Below, piece after piece: positions 57,801-61,985 of a stretch of 64,000 nt of DNA. Each line of letters opens with the position of its first letter. Positions within the stretch are counted from its first letter, which is position 1. This stretch comes from Lineus longissimus (taxonomy: Eukaryota; Nemertea; Pilidiophora; Heteronemertea; Lineidae), in assembly GCF_910592395.1 (NCBI RefSeq), contig NC_088309.1, positions 7,068,501-7,132,500 on the forward strand, read 5' to 3'. Made by a program: the position numbers and the translations under genes. Below the pieces are notes generated by a model. That model was not told the DNA's origin. It searched no databases and worked only from the letters and a program-made list of their open reading frames with translations.

Positions 57801-60800
57801 TCGATGACAACAACAAAGATTTTGCAACATGAGAAATGGAAGACGTGGGCAGAGATGCTGATCACACTTCCACACCATTTTTTAGCAATGAGAAACATCT
57901 GAAGAATGTTTTTACAAACTCAGAGTCTAAGCTTCTTTATTCTAAGTTGGTCAGCACCTTCCTGCATGCAAGGATGGACAAAGGAGACATGGCAGAGATC
58001 CATTGAAGCAAGAATCCACCATGAAGTAGCTTCTTTTCAAGTTAATGGTTGATAGAGACAGCAACAATGCTTCATACATGTAGCATGGAATCAAAATCTC
58101 TGTGTCTTCCTACCACAGATCGTTTCCTTATGGAGAGACAATTCACAGGAAATTCAATGCCCACACAATATGCACTGACTTTATTGGAAATGTTTATGGT
58201 CAGGCCTTAGCCTAATAAAGGCCAGGAATTGAACTTAGTGACCAGGGTACTTAAGTATGTCCAAACATTCCACGAGATATCAACTTCTAAATAAATCTAC
58301 TTTAGTGTCCTAAAGCAATCGTAATCATTTGAAGAGTATGCAGATACACATACAAGTGAACATAACCACTTCCTGAGTATGGCTCTAGTGGACTTGTCTA
58401 GGAAAATAAACTTTCAGGAGCCATGACAAAATATGTTTGATGGATACACACTTCCTTTCAGGATATGTACAAGACTGAGTTCAACTTGCCCATTTACAAT
58501 CTTTTTTCTGTTGTCTCTTATACTTTTTTTCACTGAGTTCCAGTGCCCCTGTCAATTTATACACAAAGCATGCACAAACTGCTTGAGAGTGCTCTGAAGC
58601 AGGATGGGGTATTGCTTTAAAACAGCATCTCAATCCAAGGATTGTGGCTTTGAAAATAAAAACCAAAAGCAAAATACATCAACAAGGTAGAGGTATTGAC
58701 TATACTTACAAGAGAAACTATATCCATGCAGAGTTAAGCAAAATTATTCGTCTGCCCTTCAAAACTGCATACCAAAAGCATTCTCTAGATTCTGTCCCCA
58801 AAAAGATCCATCGAAGACAATACTCATAAGTACCAATTTATAAGTCAGGTAACAAAGAATCATTGTAAAATCCAGTCAGAAATAGACTCCATCACGCTGA
58901 CGATCACCCTAACACCTGCTCAATGTCTGACGATGGAATACAGGACACAGTCGCTACCTTAACACGGCAGACAAATCCCTCGTCCTCAACTTCACGTTCG
59001 ATACCAACAATCACCCGATACATTCGCTCCCTTAATCATGTTAGTGAGAATCAATACGCAAGCCTATTACCATTGGTGCAACGGATGCGTGTGAAAAATG
59101 TCTTATCAGAGACAGAATTGTCACTACCACTAGCATGTTGAGCCAGCAGCGTTTTTAATCTTGTTAGTATCCTCACAAAAAATCTCTTTTAAGTCATCAT
59201 CGTGAAAAAACGTAAGTGCTCATATCTGATGCTACTTTAAGCCAATAACTAATCATACTGATCGCAGGCAATAAATATAGAAGGCAATCACATTATATTG
59301 GATGTTAACCTCTGCCTTCCGAGTTTTTTCTCTCAGATGCCGGCAGCTGCGGCAGTCGCCCATATCTCAAAGATGCTGTATAAAATGGTACAGTATAGTC
59401 ATGATAGTATGAAAATGTTGGGAATGTTCGCAAGAGAAAACGGCATAACAAGAAGACAGAGCCAGAAAATCAAGGAAAATGTCAGGTCACCTTCACAGAT
59501 TTGAATGAAAATCTCCACTGCACCTCTCTCGAAAATTTTCTTGATGGCACGATAGAATAAGATCTATAAGATTAGGTGTCTCTTAATCTCAATGACCTAA
59601 AAAAACCTACCAATTCCAGTCTGAATTCTTCAGATTGTGATAAAATCAGTAAACCTCCAAAGACATGAATCGAATGTCCTAATCTAATGGGCCGTGTTCA
59701 TATATAATTGACAGTTCGATTGAACTGGGAATGACCTCAGTTTGCTAAAATTCAGTCAGTCCCAAAGGAACCACACCACTAAATCTAACAAGGCTAGGTG
59801 AGGTCATATTGACACTTTGCTGGGTCAGGTCTACAATTATTCAGCATACATCCTTTATTGGCTCCAAACAAGAGTTCTAGTTCTACAAAACTAACAATAA
59901 ACATACAATGTATTATTACTGATAAAGACATTTTTTAAGGATTCTGAATCAATTCTAAACATCTAAAGAGTCGAACTGAATGTCAACAAACAAACCAAAG
60001 CTAATTTTGTGGAGTTGTGGTCACCTTGAGGTGTAGTGAACCTTCATTTAGACACCATGCCCTTTATGTCTGACTGTCACAGCTTCTTTTTTCAAAATGA
60101 CTTACTTTTCTCTTTTGGTTTAGAAGCCATCTTGAAGTTGTGCAAAGCTGGTCAAAGGCGGTTGTTACAAATTTATCTCTGTATGTCTAATCCAGAAGTA
60201 GCGTAATTGGGAAAGAGATTTCCAACTTCCAATATTTACAGTTTTAACTTTTTTTTTATAGAAAGGACCACAATAATCCAGAATGTTCAATATCACATGA
60301 TCCAATCAAAGAAGTTCAGGGTACTTTATTTCATCTTGGTGCCCCAACTTTCCTGTATAAACTTGGAGAAAGAATAACATTTCAGGTACACAGGCACTAT
60401 CGTTATGCATGTAAGAATCTTGTGAATTTATGTATCTAGACCTTTGTCAAGTTTGCAAATACAAGGGGAGGGAAACTAATGCTTCACAATGGCCTACATA
60501 CTTGGGGGAAATACAAAAGTCCATCTCTCACTGCTCGCACCTCCATTATGGAAATTCAATTGGTATTAAGTCAATCATATCAACAAAAGCATTCTGAAAG
60601 GTTATGATTCATTAAAAGCAATGGAATGCATACTTACAAGGTAGTATTGGTGGCATTCACAGAAAGAAAAGGCCTAGCACCTCCGAAGAACCTCCGGGTT
60701 TGATTCTTAAAACAGGAAGTATAAACCTTTGCAGACAATCCAAAGCACAGGATTCCAATGCATAGGGCCTGCTGTGCATTGGACAAAGTACAGAACAACA

Positions 60801-61536
60801 GGACAGATAACTCCGACTGGCATAATTGCCAAAATATCAACTTTGATCATAAACCCCGAGTGAACATATGTGCGCACATAATTTAATGGACACTAACACT
60901 GGGCTTGGACAATAGGACTTAATGTATTATGTTCACAGTAGATACACTTTGCATAGGGCTAATTCAAGCCTGCTGAGATCATGTACTGTTTTTCACAATT
61001 TGAATGTTGTTCCAGAGAAAACAAGCTAATCCTGGTTTGTTCATAATTCTGTTAGAATATCACAAATACAAGCAAGGGTAGAGTAGGCATTCAACTCTTC
61101 CAGACTGAGAAGGCAACTTATATAACACTGCACGTTTTTTTTATTCACCTCAGAAGAAAATATCTGTACAAAAAAGACATTATTATTATTACATGTATAT
61201 TAATCGAAAAAAATTTTCTGCCAGTAATCTTCTTACCTATTTGATTTCCGTCCGTCCCGAGCAAATTCCAATTTTCCGGTATCCTGATATGTGTGAATGC
61301 ACTTGATAACCGATCGTCTAAACTTGATAAAGATTCCTCGGATAAATTGAAATAATCCGATTTAATGTTGTCTAAATTTTCCAAAGCGTCTGATCTATTT
61401 ACGGTATCCACAAGGAATTCTGCCATGTGATGGACGCTGCCGTAAATGTAATCAAACTCGCATGTTGCCAGTACCGTCACGAAATGGTCGCGATACATAC
61501 AAACTAGGAGTTGGACACTTTCGACGGCATTATGAC
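91..61536 (-). CDS. AKAP13/ARHGEF28: Lbc-type Rho guanine-nucleotide exchange factor, AKAP13/ARHGEF28-like (5' end outside window)
   Basis: The product is a Rho GEF that exchanges GDP for GTP on a RhoA-type GTPase at membranes or the cytoskeleton; this role is known for the family and inferred here. I joined 40 exons whose phases agree at every junction except exon 2 to exon 3. Approximate residues in the joined protein: conserved N-terminal domain 1-100, ankyrin-like stretch 101-162, low-complexity linker 163-750, C1 zinc finger 760-805, linker to 920, DH 975-1170, PH 1185-1310, post-PH region to 1630, coiled coil and Ser-rich tail to 1978. The DH core contains IPECILLVTQRMTKYP, nearly identical to vertebrate AKAP13. 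The N-terminal block (RIPENWNLLGTD, then PRETLLHFAARLGL) occurs in AKAP13 and ARHGEF28 but not in ARHGEF2 or ARHGEF18, so this looks like the invertebrate counterpart of that pair. About 50-60 N-terminal residues should lie beyond 64000. No obvious PKA RII-anchoring helix was seen. The introns not listed separately are shorter and I see nothing in them. Confidence 0.93.
1223..1339 (-). CDS. AKAP13/ARHGEF28: Exon 39: coiled coil
   Basis: This 117 nt, phase 0/0 exon has acceptor ttgttttag and donor gtatgg. It encodes RKEREDWEKAKEKERYRIEH and ENLALDEKQKNLDKQK, a charged single helix. Confidence 0.9.
1669..1798 (-). CDS. AKAP13/ARHGEF28: Exon 38: coiled coil
   Basis: This 130 nt exon has acceptor atctttccag and donor gtgagg. 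It encodes the heptad-like LKTQLLDSNQQLAKLSSEAQ, then KQMLEKKNLYRHNQQLEEL. It forms part of the C-terminal coiled coil used for oligomerisation in this family. Confidence 0.9.
1799..6231 (-). other. Intron between exons 37 and 38
   Basis: This intron is AT-rich. It holds a MITE-like element at 5768-5943. Short open frames occur but none combines splice sites with a compatible phase. Confidence 0.7.
5768..5943. mobile_element. MITE-like repeat, copy 1
   Basis: It begins TAGAACCTCTCTATTACGAA and ends in the roughly inverted GTGTTGGCTAAGGGAGACTC followed by CACTCTA. Internal phrases (GTGTCCTgattagag, GTCCTTAG, AGAGAGGTGT) recur in the same order at 52163-52323. There is no coding capacity, so it is probably a non-autonomous DNA transposon remnant. 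Confidence 0.6.
6232..6266 (-). CDS. AKAP13/ARHGEF28: Exon 37: 35 nt micro-exon
   Basis: The acceptor is gtcatttcag and the donor is gtaagc. It encodes VVSGRQRTQNE plus two bases. Exon 36 ends in phase 0 and exon 38 needs a two-base carry-over, so an exon of 3n+2 length must lie between them. This is the only good candidate I found, and it occupies the place of the QDSYIEDQ link of AKAP13. Confidence 0.75.
7320..8419. mobile_element. 1.1 kb non-autonomous element of three ~300 bp units
   Basis: Three diverged units share TGACCTCTGTGACCTTG (near 7443, 7758, 8058), a GCCCCCTggtggcca segment (near 7600, 7904, 8204) and AAGAAACGTGCC-like ends (near 7712, 8014, 8312). The last unit runs into a GAC-rich tract and ends AAGCTCACCTCTGCTGAGAG then GTGAGCTAAAAA. 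The left end also carries GTGCTCACCTCA. Similar dispersed elements are common in marine invertebrate genomes. I see no protein in it. Confidence 0.65.
8335..8374. repeat. GAC-rich microsatellite
   Basis: This is a run of GACGACGAC and GGACGACGGAC units inside the 3' part of the larger element. It keeps a long minus-strand frame open artificially. Confidence 0.85.
10918..10938. repeat. ATC microsatellite
   Basis: This is a perfect run of seven trinucleotide units (TCA/ATC), followed by a small palindrome, GGCCCAGAATTGGGCC, at 10949-10964. Confidence 0.8.
11044..11262 (-). CDS. AKAP13/ARHGEF28: Exon 36: start of the C-terminal helical region
   Basis: This 219 nt, phase 0/0 exon has acceptor cttttacag and donor gtgagt. 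It encodes RNRRMSTSFLQNFLYKQNPN, a Ser/Gly stretch and the helix CRELVHSLTQIMQYMHGIM, equivalent to QVVQSVVHLYELLSALQGVV of AKAP13. Confidence 0.88.
11883..11945 (-). CDS. AKAP13/ARHGEF28: Exon 35: short linker exon
   Basis: This 63 nt, phase 0/0 exon has acceptor tctttctag and a weaker donor gtttgt. It encodes WAMRRGSAGVPQADKAAAQK. It could be skipped without a frameshift. Confidence 0.72.
12004..12105. repeat. ~32 bp tandem repeat, three copies
   Basis: GTTACATA followed by a CATGG/AATGG-containing stretch, ATAGCCCT and ATATT repeats with spacings of about 31 and 33 bp. It lies in the intron between exons 34 and 35. Confidence 0.7.
12436..12560 (-). CDS. AKAP13/ARHGEF28: Exon 34: post-PH linker
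   Basis: This 125 nt exon has acceptor ttttttag and donor gtaggt. It encodes KKRGVYAIRDSGGRSTSLQN then RQESDNDFNLTVDMSK. Phases match. Confidence 0.84.
13076..13231 (-). CDS. AKAP13/ARHGEF28: Exon 33: LPKRAETF motif
   Basis: This 156 nt exon has acceptor tgctttcag and donor gtaagt. It contains TPTPLPKRAETFTAFD, matching LPRRAETFGGFD of AKAP13, a conserved post-PH motif of the Lbc family. A second AG 14 bp inside the exon would break the frame from exon 32, so the outer acceptor is chosen. Confidence 0.9.
13602..13693. mobile_element. Palindromic MITE-like element with ACTGTAAACCCGG termini
   Basis: The left end ACTGTAAACCCGG is the exact inverse of the right end CCGGGTTTACAGT. The 92 bp element has no coding capacity. 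A second, related element starts 39 bp downstream. Confidence 0.7.
13732..13870. mobile_element. Second palindromic MITE-like element, related termini
   Basis: The ends ATATTGTAAACCAGGAA and TTCCTGGTTTACAGGATAT are imperfect inverted copies and resemble those of the neighbouring element (TGTAAACC[AC]GGAA). Both lie in the intron between exons 32 and 33. Confidence 0.68.
14248..14367 (-). CDS. AKAP13/ARHGEF28: Exon 32: post-PH linker
   Basis: This 120 nt exon has acceptor catttttcag and donor gtatgt. It encodes EKFQLAVYDMLYKSVITD and SLAMLAFSED. Internal GT sites inside the exon (at TCG|gtgatc) would give other phases and are not favoured. Confidence 0.82.
15043..15121 (-). CDS. AKAP13/ARHGEF28: Exon 31: post-PH linker
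   Basis: This 79 nt exon has acceptor gtctttcag and donor gtgagt. It encodes LQSPYQDEEKKEFKDPEELF then QAASKE, similar to the DPEEL-type linker of Lbc GEFs. The phase fits both neighbours. Confidence 0.85.
15568..15752 (-). CDS. AKAP13/ARHGEF28: Exon 30: post-PH helix
   Basis: This 185 nt exon has acceptor cctctacag and donor gtgagg. It is a charged helix (EEEKRLQEERAAQVLTLVRR, LEVNDKEIKKFCDEKIKI), matching the LKEQLHQKDQKILLLLEEKE position after the PH domain of AKAP13. Confidence 0.88.
15910..16099 (-). CDS. AKAP13/ARHGEF28: Exon 29: PH domain, end
   Basis: This 190 nt exon has acceptor cccttccag and donor gtgaga. It encodes VIPLSKLLVREKGDTHDSRG, IYLISQNKSQPEMYELV and the C-terminal PH helix SDKRKEWIELVQGASKL with its usual Trp. 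Confidence 0.93.
16229..16390 (-). CDS. AKAP13/ARHGEF28: Exon 28: PH domain, first strands
   Basis: This 162 nt exon has acceptor tctctttcag and donor gtgagt. It encodes LLSRKLIHEGVISWKTARGK and VVLSDLMFFLQENNQKYTFF, aligning with KLVRDGSVFLKNAAGR and VLLTDILVFLQEKDQKYIF of AKAP13. Confidence 0.93.
16509..16675 (-). CDS. AKAP13/ARHGEF28: Exon 27: DH end and DH-PH joint
   Basis: This 167 nt exon has acceptor caattccag and donor gtgaga. It encodes the last DH helices (ALALSKNILNDINYQVGRYE, KEQRLLEIYNRLDVKS) and the start of the PH domain (AWFRGRKFK). Confidence 0.92.
16810..16927 (-). CDS. AKAP13/ARHGEF28: Exon 26: DH domain, conserved region 3
   Basis: This 118 nt exon has acceptor cttttacag and donor gtaatg. 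It encodes LGIPECILLVTQRMTKYPLL, the most conserved helix (CR3) of Lbc-type DH domains. It forms part of the GTPase-binding surface. Confidence 0.94.
17104..17229 (-). CDS. AKAP13/ARHGEF28: Exon 25: DH domain
   Basis: This 126 nt exon has acceptor gtgtttcag and donor gtaagt. It encodes FGGDNGERLKEAYGEFCSRH and YYKDMLKNDRTFQGFIK, aligning with FSGENAERLKKTYGKFC of AKAP13. Confidence 0.92.
17489..17668 (-). CDS. AKAP13/ARHGEF28: Exon 24: DH domain
   Basis: This 180 nt exon has acceptor ctcttgcag and donor gtgcgt. It encodes IFSGGMSKECQLTPDRIDKI, FPKLDELLDIHLNFLQ and DIIGDLLCDQ. It aligns with VYSQGMM...LFPCLDELISIHSQFFQ of AKAP13. Confidence 0.92.
17992..18044 (-). CDS. AKAP13/ARHGEF28: Exon 23: DH domain, conserved region 1
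   Basis: This 53 nt exon has acceptor cactttcag and donor gtaagc. It encodes ELILTEKHHCRTLKIMKT, the first conserved helix (CR1) of the DH domain. It includes the Glu that contacts the GTPase switch I region in Dbl-family proteins. Confidence 0.9.
18198..18388 (-). CDS. AKAP13/ARHGEF28: Exon 22: DH domain approach
   Basis: This 191 nt exon has acceptor tgttttcag and donor gtgagt. It is an acidic stretch (EEEFDFEDDTELMELQE) followed by PEAWSITVDKKTLKKM and DIKKQDHIWG, which matches AESWSRIIDSKFLKQQ...VVKRQEVIYE at the start of the AKAP13 DH. Confidence 0.9.
18562..18621 (-). CDS. AKAP13/ARHGEF28: Exon 21: pre-DH linker
   Basis: This 60 nt exon has acceptor ctttatag and donor gtaagt. It encodes KVINEENEDNQKDLDGMGS, comparable with the acidic KVNESTESLTDEGVGTD stretch before the AKAP13 DH domain. 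Confidence 0.75.
18622..20988 (-). other. Intron between exons 20 and 21
   Basis: This is AT-rich intron. Apart from the tRNA-like fragment at 20308-20400 I see nothing of note. Confidence 0.65.
20308..20400 (-). mobile_element. tRNA-like SINE fragment flanked by an 11 bp inverted repeat
   Basis: On the minus strand it reads GCATAGTGGAAGAGCG (A-box-like) and later GTGGGTTCGAAGC (B-box-like), as in a tRNA-derived promoter. CAGGGAGAACA at the left and TGTTCTCCCTG at the right are exact inverse copies. It does not fold as an obvious complete tRNA, so I call it SINE-derived, not a tRNA gene. Confidence 0.55.
20989..21057 (-). CDS. AKAP13/ARHGEF28: Exon 20: pre-DH linker
   Basis: This 69 nt exon has acceptor attaacag and donor gtaagt. 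It encodes ISVSNTSYGHFQWRRVATKL. It occupies the position of the SVSIQNITGVG...SNTWKFL stretch of AKAP13. The length is a multiple of three. Confidence 0.75.
22247..22290 (-). CDS. AKAP13/ARHGEF28: Exon 19: short linker exon
   Basis: This 44 nt exon has acceptor cttttttcag and donor gtgagt. It encodes VPVSSSGQKTTSPP and ends with two bases of a codon. Longer open frames here in other phases do not fit the neighbours. Confidence 0.72.
22489..22559 (-). CDS. AKAP13/ARHGEF28: Exon 18: post-C1 linker
   Basis: This 71 nt exon has acceptor gatttcag and donor gtaagt. It encodes GTGLKSSQSFKEKRVAPLQI. The phase is correct on both sides. Confidence 0.78.
22560..24268 (-). other. Intron between exons 17 and 18
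   Basis: This AT-rich intron contains the inverted-repeat element at 23499-23650. No other feature is supported. Confidence 0.65.
23499..23650. mobile_element. MITE-like element with ACAGGGTGCC termini
   Basis: It begins ACAGGGTGCCACAAA and ends TTTGGGGCACCCTGT, which are inverse copies apart from one base. The interior (TTTCCC ... GGGAACA) continues the imperfect inversion. It is 152 bp long with no coding capacity. A lone ACAGGGTGCC end occurs near 6558. Confidence 0.65.
24269..24412 (-). CDS. AKAP13/ARHGEF28: Exon 17: C1 zinc finger, second half
   Basis: This 144 nt exon has acceptor tcatttcag and donor gtaagc. It completes the finger with NCLVNVHENTCRDQISACTK, matching NCSAFVHKGCRESLASCAK of AKAP13. 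There is one extra residue between the His and the next Cys (x3 rather than x2). A basic, Gly-rich tail follows. Confidence 0.9.
24831..24951 (-). CDS. AKAP13/ARHGEF28: Exon 16: C1 zinc finger, first half
   Basis: This 121 nt exon has acceptor taattccag and donor gtgagt. It contains the C1 pattern H-x12-C-x2-C followed by the next Cys (SCDVCGKSMANKAALQC). It aligns with the AKAP13 C1 (SCSQCMKPFTNKDAYTC). This domain type usually binds lipid or protein partners and helps localise the GEF; whether this copy binds diacylglycerol is unknown. Confidence 0.9.
25390..25501 (-). CDS. AKAP13/ARHGEF28: Exon 15: Lys-rich region before C1
   Basis: This 112 nt exon has acceptor ttgtttcag and donor gtatgt. 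It encodes GEKKRKSSVFSKLGSYRKDR. It occupies the place of the Lys-rich FSYIKNKMSSSKKSKEK segment just before the AKAP13 C1 domain. Confidence 0.85.
26397..26570. repeat. 40 bp minisatellite with a ~20 bp sub-unit
   Basis: The unit GGTGTATCACCAGGCTACAAT plus GGGTGTATCAGACTACATT is present in about four copies, three of them identical, with an exact 40 bp period. The two halves are themselves related. It lies in the intron between exons 14 and 15. A plus-strand open frame across it is a by-product of the repeat. Confidence 0.85.
26945..27076 (-). CDS. AKAP13/ARHGEF28: Exon 14: basic linker
   Basis: This 132 nt exon has acceptor tccttgcag and donor gtaagt. It encodes IKRRQSERLDRTADDILDG, an Arg-rich run (NRRRRGRH) and MVEFYPPPQH. 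Its length is also divisible by three, so it could be a cassette exon. Confidence 0.82.
27906..27947 (-). CDS. AKAP13/ARHGEF28: Exon 13: short linker exon
   Basis: This 42 nt exon has acceptor tcattacag and donor gtaagt. It encodes PLQQPIQKLVEEH. The length is a multiple of three with both ends in phase 2, so it could be skipped without a frameshift. Confidence 0.72.
28219..28267 (-). CDS. AKAP13/ARHGEF28: Exon 12: short linker exon
   Basis: This 49 nt exon has acceptor tatctttcag and donor gtaagt. It encodes AGEQRVANVEGLPQGK. The phase fits on both sides, which supports an exon this short. Confidence 0.75.
28268..30249 (-). other. Intron between exons 11 and 12
   Basis: This is 2 kb of AT-rich intron. 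I see no repeat or exon in it. Confidence 0.6.
30250..30412 (-). CDS. AKAP13/ARHGEF28: Exon 11: Ser/Pro linker
   Basis: This 163 nt exon has acceptor ttattttcag and donor gtaagt. The frame demanded by the previous exon is open: TSPSPKFRPTPHRSLSPDAS and a tail SVSTPSIPSAKEEGKED. It holds several SP/TP proline-directed sites. Confidence 0.82.
30689..30807 (-). CDS. AKAP13/ARHGEF28: Exon 10: Ser/Pro linker
   Basis: This 119 nt exon has acceptor tcttttttcag and donor gtgaga. It encodes NSTPSDPSIPRPSSAMNSS then VRSLTDVRFDLNSDENSQ. Its phase accepts any of the exon 9 donors. Confidence 0.82.
30885..31093 (-). repeat. Minisatellite spanning the exon 9 splice donor
   Basis: Five units and a partial sixth copy the sequence coding PISIGPPK|GMIL, including the AAAG|GT splice junction. 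Donor positions (first exonic base) are 31058, 31013, 30974, 30935 and 30896, spaced 45, 39, 39 and 39 bp, all multiples of three. The frame stays open through all five and stops (TAA) just after the fifth. Units A and B are almost identical, while D and E differ mainly at codon-changing sites. Confidence 0.85.
31058..31224 (-). CDS. AKAP13/ARHGEF28: Exon 9: acidic linker ending in a repeated splice donor
   Basis: The acceptor is ctatttcag. The exon encodes MSLSSLDSNDESSSTEEEDD and ends SPISIGPPK at donor gtatga. The last ~36 bp of the exon and the start of the intron are copied as a tandem array, giving four further in-frame donors (exon starts 31013, 30974, 30935, 30896). I list the shortest form. 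Which donor is used cannot be read from the sequence. Confidence 0.8.
31946..32276 (-). CDS. AKAP13/ARHGEF28: Exon 8: linker with RRKSW motif
   Basis: At 331 nt this is the largest linker exon, with acceptor tctttctccag and donor gtgaga. It is polar and Ser/Thr-rich, and ends KKKHRRKSWCPHS followed by GHRKASMLAVMGRR. RRKSW resembles the RRHSWGPGK stretch of AKAP13 and has the form of a basophilic kinase or 14-3-3 site; that role is inferred. Confidence 0.87.
32277..33554 (-). other. Intron between exons 7 and 8
   Basis: This is AT-rich intron of about 1.3 kb. Nothing further is recognised. Confidence 0.65.
33555..33663 (-). CDS. AKAP13/ARHGEF28: Exon 7: linker
   Basis: This 109 nt exon has acceptor tgttacag and donor gtaagt. 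It encodes DARKDRLQRFSSSCPSLAEQ, a basic/Ser stretch like a phosphorylation site cluster, then QQLSASPGLIAGPLES. Phases match both neighbours. Confidence 0.83.
33664..45810 (-). other. 12.1 kb intron between exons 6 and 7
   Basis: This is the largest intron in the window. It contains an imperfect tandem repeat at 43012-43245, ATC-rich microsatellites near 38618-38650 and 38875-38888, and one weak cassette-exon candidate at 40460-40570. Several open frames of 80-134 codons show no family resemblance and are treated as chance. Confidence 0.65.
43012..43245. repeat. Imperfect ~131 bp tandem duplication
   Basis: GAGAGTAAGAAAGACTTCC recurs at 43017 and 43148. GATGGACATTTCCCC...GATTTTGCA recurs as GACGGACGTTTTCCC...AATTTTGCA. 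The array seems to hold two units and the end of a third. Confidence 0.65.
45811..45887 (-). CDS. AKAP13/ARHGEF28: Exon 6: linker, predicted helix
   Basis: This 77 nt exon has acceptor atatttccag and donor gtaaga. It encodes ESIRQLHSINEGINRFRQLH, which would form an amphipathic helix. It ends in phase 0 before a 12 kb intron. Confidence 0.82.
47451..47675 (-). CDS. AKAP13/ARHGEF28: Exon 5: acidic linker
   Basis: This 225 nt exon has acceptor tctttacag and donor gtaagg. It has an acidic start (SDEAERISDESDDEDDEE), then a basic, His-rich stretch and TPSISLTSPQSGN. Phases match exons 4 and 6. Confidence 0.82.
51340..51545 (-). mobile_element. tRNA-derived SINE, copy 1
   Basis: On the minus strand it starts with a degraded tRNA-like head (GCATGAGTAGAGTGCCAGGC, then TCATGATCAGGAGGTCATGG), followed by the reverse of a GTGTCTTTCTTAAGGATACA block. 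The same order of blocks recurs near 53.1, 61.9 and 63.8 kb. Confidence 0.55.
52163..52323. mobile_element. MITE-like repeat, copy 2
   Basis: It begins TAGAACCTCTCAATAAAGAA and ends GTGTTCACTATTAACAGGAG then TTCCACTCTA. The two ends are imperfect inverted copies. It is collinear with 5768-5943. Confidence 0.6.
52404..52511 (-). CDS. AKAP13/ARHGEF28: Exon 4: linker
   Basis: This 108 nt exon has acceptor caatttcag and donor gtaggt. It encodes DIDRIRQIIHPTTRGISPDP and a Ser/Arg-rich end. Phases agree on both sides. A MITE-like repeat lies about 80 bp beyond its 3' end. Confidence 0.8.
52980..53260 (-). mobile_element. tRNA-derived SINE, copy 2 (decayed)
   Basis: The minus-strand head (GATTAGAGTGCTAGGCTCAG, then ATGGGTTCTAAAT) is followed by the inverse of GAGTGTCTTGCTCAAGAACA, as in the other copies. 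The promoter boxes are mutated. Confidence 0.5.
53304..53550 (+). pseudogene. Tandem fragments of a LINE reverse transcriptase
   Basis: Two copies about 153 bp apart encode GVPQGSVTGPFLF (53336-53374) and VPQGSVTGPVLV (53492-53527). This is the conserved GVPQGSVLGPLLF motif of non-LTR retrotransposon reverse transcriptases. Nothing else of the enzyme remains, so these are dead fragments, duplicated after insertion or derived from two insertions. They lie on the opposite strand to the host gene, in the intron between exons 3 and 4. Confidence 0.6.
53571..53698 (-). CDS. AKAP13/ARHGEF28: Exon 3: linker
   Basis: This 128 nt exon lies between tcttttgcag and gtaagtag. Only the frame with one leading base is open, giving NGHSSMVKYPSIM and then NGLTTLSLANTDDLSDV. 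The phase fits exon 4 exactly. Sequence conservation with vertebrates is weak, as expected for this linker. Confidence 0.75.
53699..55301 (-). other. Intron between exons 2 and 3
   Basis: The reading phases on its two sides do not agree with the simplest donor of exon 2. A missing short exon of 3n+2 length could lie here, but I found none with convincing splice sites. Confidence 0.55.
55302..55489 (-). CDS. AKAP13/ARHGEF28: Exon 2: ankyrin-like region
   Basis: The exon encodes SSPRETLLHFAARLGLEKVA followed by FLLDKPG and a second helix pair ending LADLLSEY. It matches the ankyrin-like PRETLMHFAVRLGL block of AKAP13/ARHGEF28. The acceptor is ttttgcag. The donor gtaata leaves phase 0, which does not fit exon 3. 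A second possible donor (gtgtaaga, exon start 55258) gives the required phase and adds about 15 residues. Alternatively a small exon has been missed. Confidence 0.88.
55490..61236 (-). other. 5.7 kb intron between exons 1 and 2
   Basis: This is AT-rich. The phases of exons 1 and 2 join exactly (NQI then E then SSPRET), so no exon is needed between them. No distinct repeat or gene was recognised. Confidence 0.65.
61237..61536 (-). CDS. AKAP13/ARHGEF28: Exon 1 (first visible): conserved N-terminal domain
   Basis: This 300 nt exon has acceptor attacag and donor gtaaga. It starts with two bases of a split codon, so an upstream coding exon must exist outside the window. Residues such as ESVQLLVCMYRDHF and LSSAFTHIRIPENWNLLGTD line up with the AKAP13 N-terminus (FRHLKLPTEWNVLGTD). 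The methionine at 61498 is internal by this alignment and is not the start. Confidence 0.9.
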
Positions 61537-61689
61537 CTGTAATGAGATTGGAAGAGAAGTTAGAACAAGAAAATCTATTTTATTTCTTCTGGGGGTTCCG
61601 CCCATCAAGGAACAGGAACAAGTCATTCTTTTTCTGAGGCACATTTTGGCTGCTGAAACAGATTATTGAGATTAATGAGATTGGAACAG

Positions 61690-61985
61690 ATGAGATTAGG
61701 AGCCAACTGGGTTTGCTGGCCTTGTGACTCTGTCTTTGGCCAGAGGTAAAATCCACTGCAAGCTACTTGTACTTCCACCAGGAGGGGTGTTCTGCTCACC
61801 TTGGCAGAGACACCAGATACAAGGAGCCTCGGGTAATACATCTCAAGAAATTTAGGATTGAGAGTCTTGTTGAAGGACACAAAGGCTGTAGTGATTTTTC
61901 CGAGTGTCAAACACACGACCTCCTGATAATGAGCCCAGCAAGCCATTACACCATTGGTCTCTCTGTGGTCTGCTGAAAGTGACTT
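61690..61985 (-). mobile_element. tRNA-derived SINE, copy 3
   Basis: The minus-strand head GACCAATGGTGTAATGGCTT (A-box-like), then ATCAGGAGGTCGTGTGTTTG (B-box region), is followed by the inverse of a GTCTTGTTGAAGGACACAAA block. It shares this structure with the other copies. Confidence 0.58.

Noticed and set aside
61496-61498. ATG in exon 1 as the start codon of the protein
   Set aside because: The conserved sequence continues upstream of it (ESVQLLVC) and the exon begins with a split codon, so this Met is internal.
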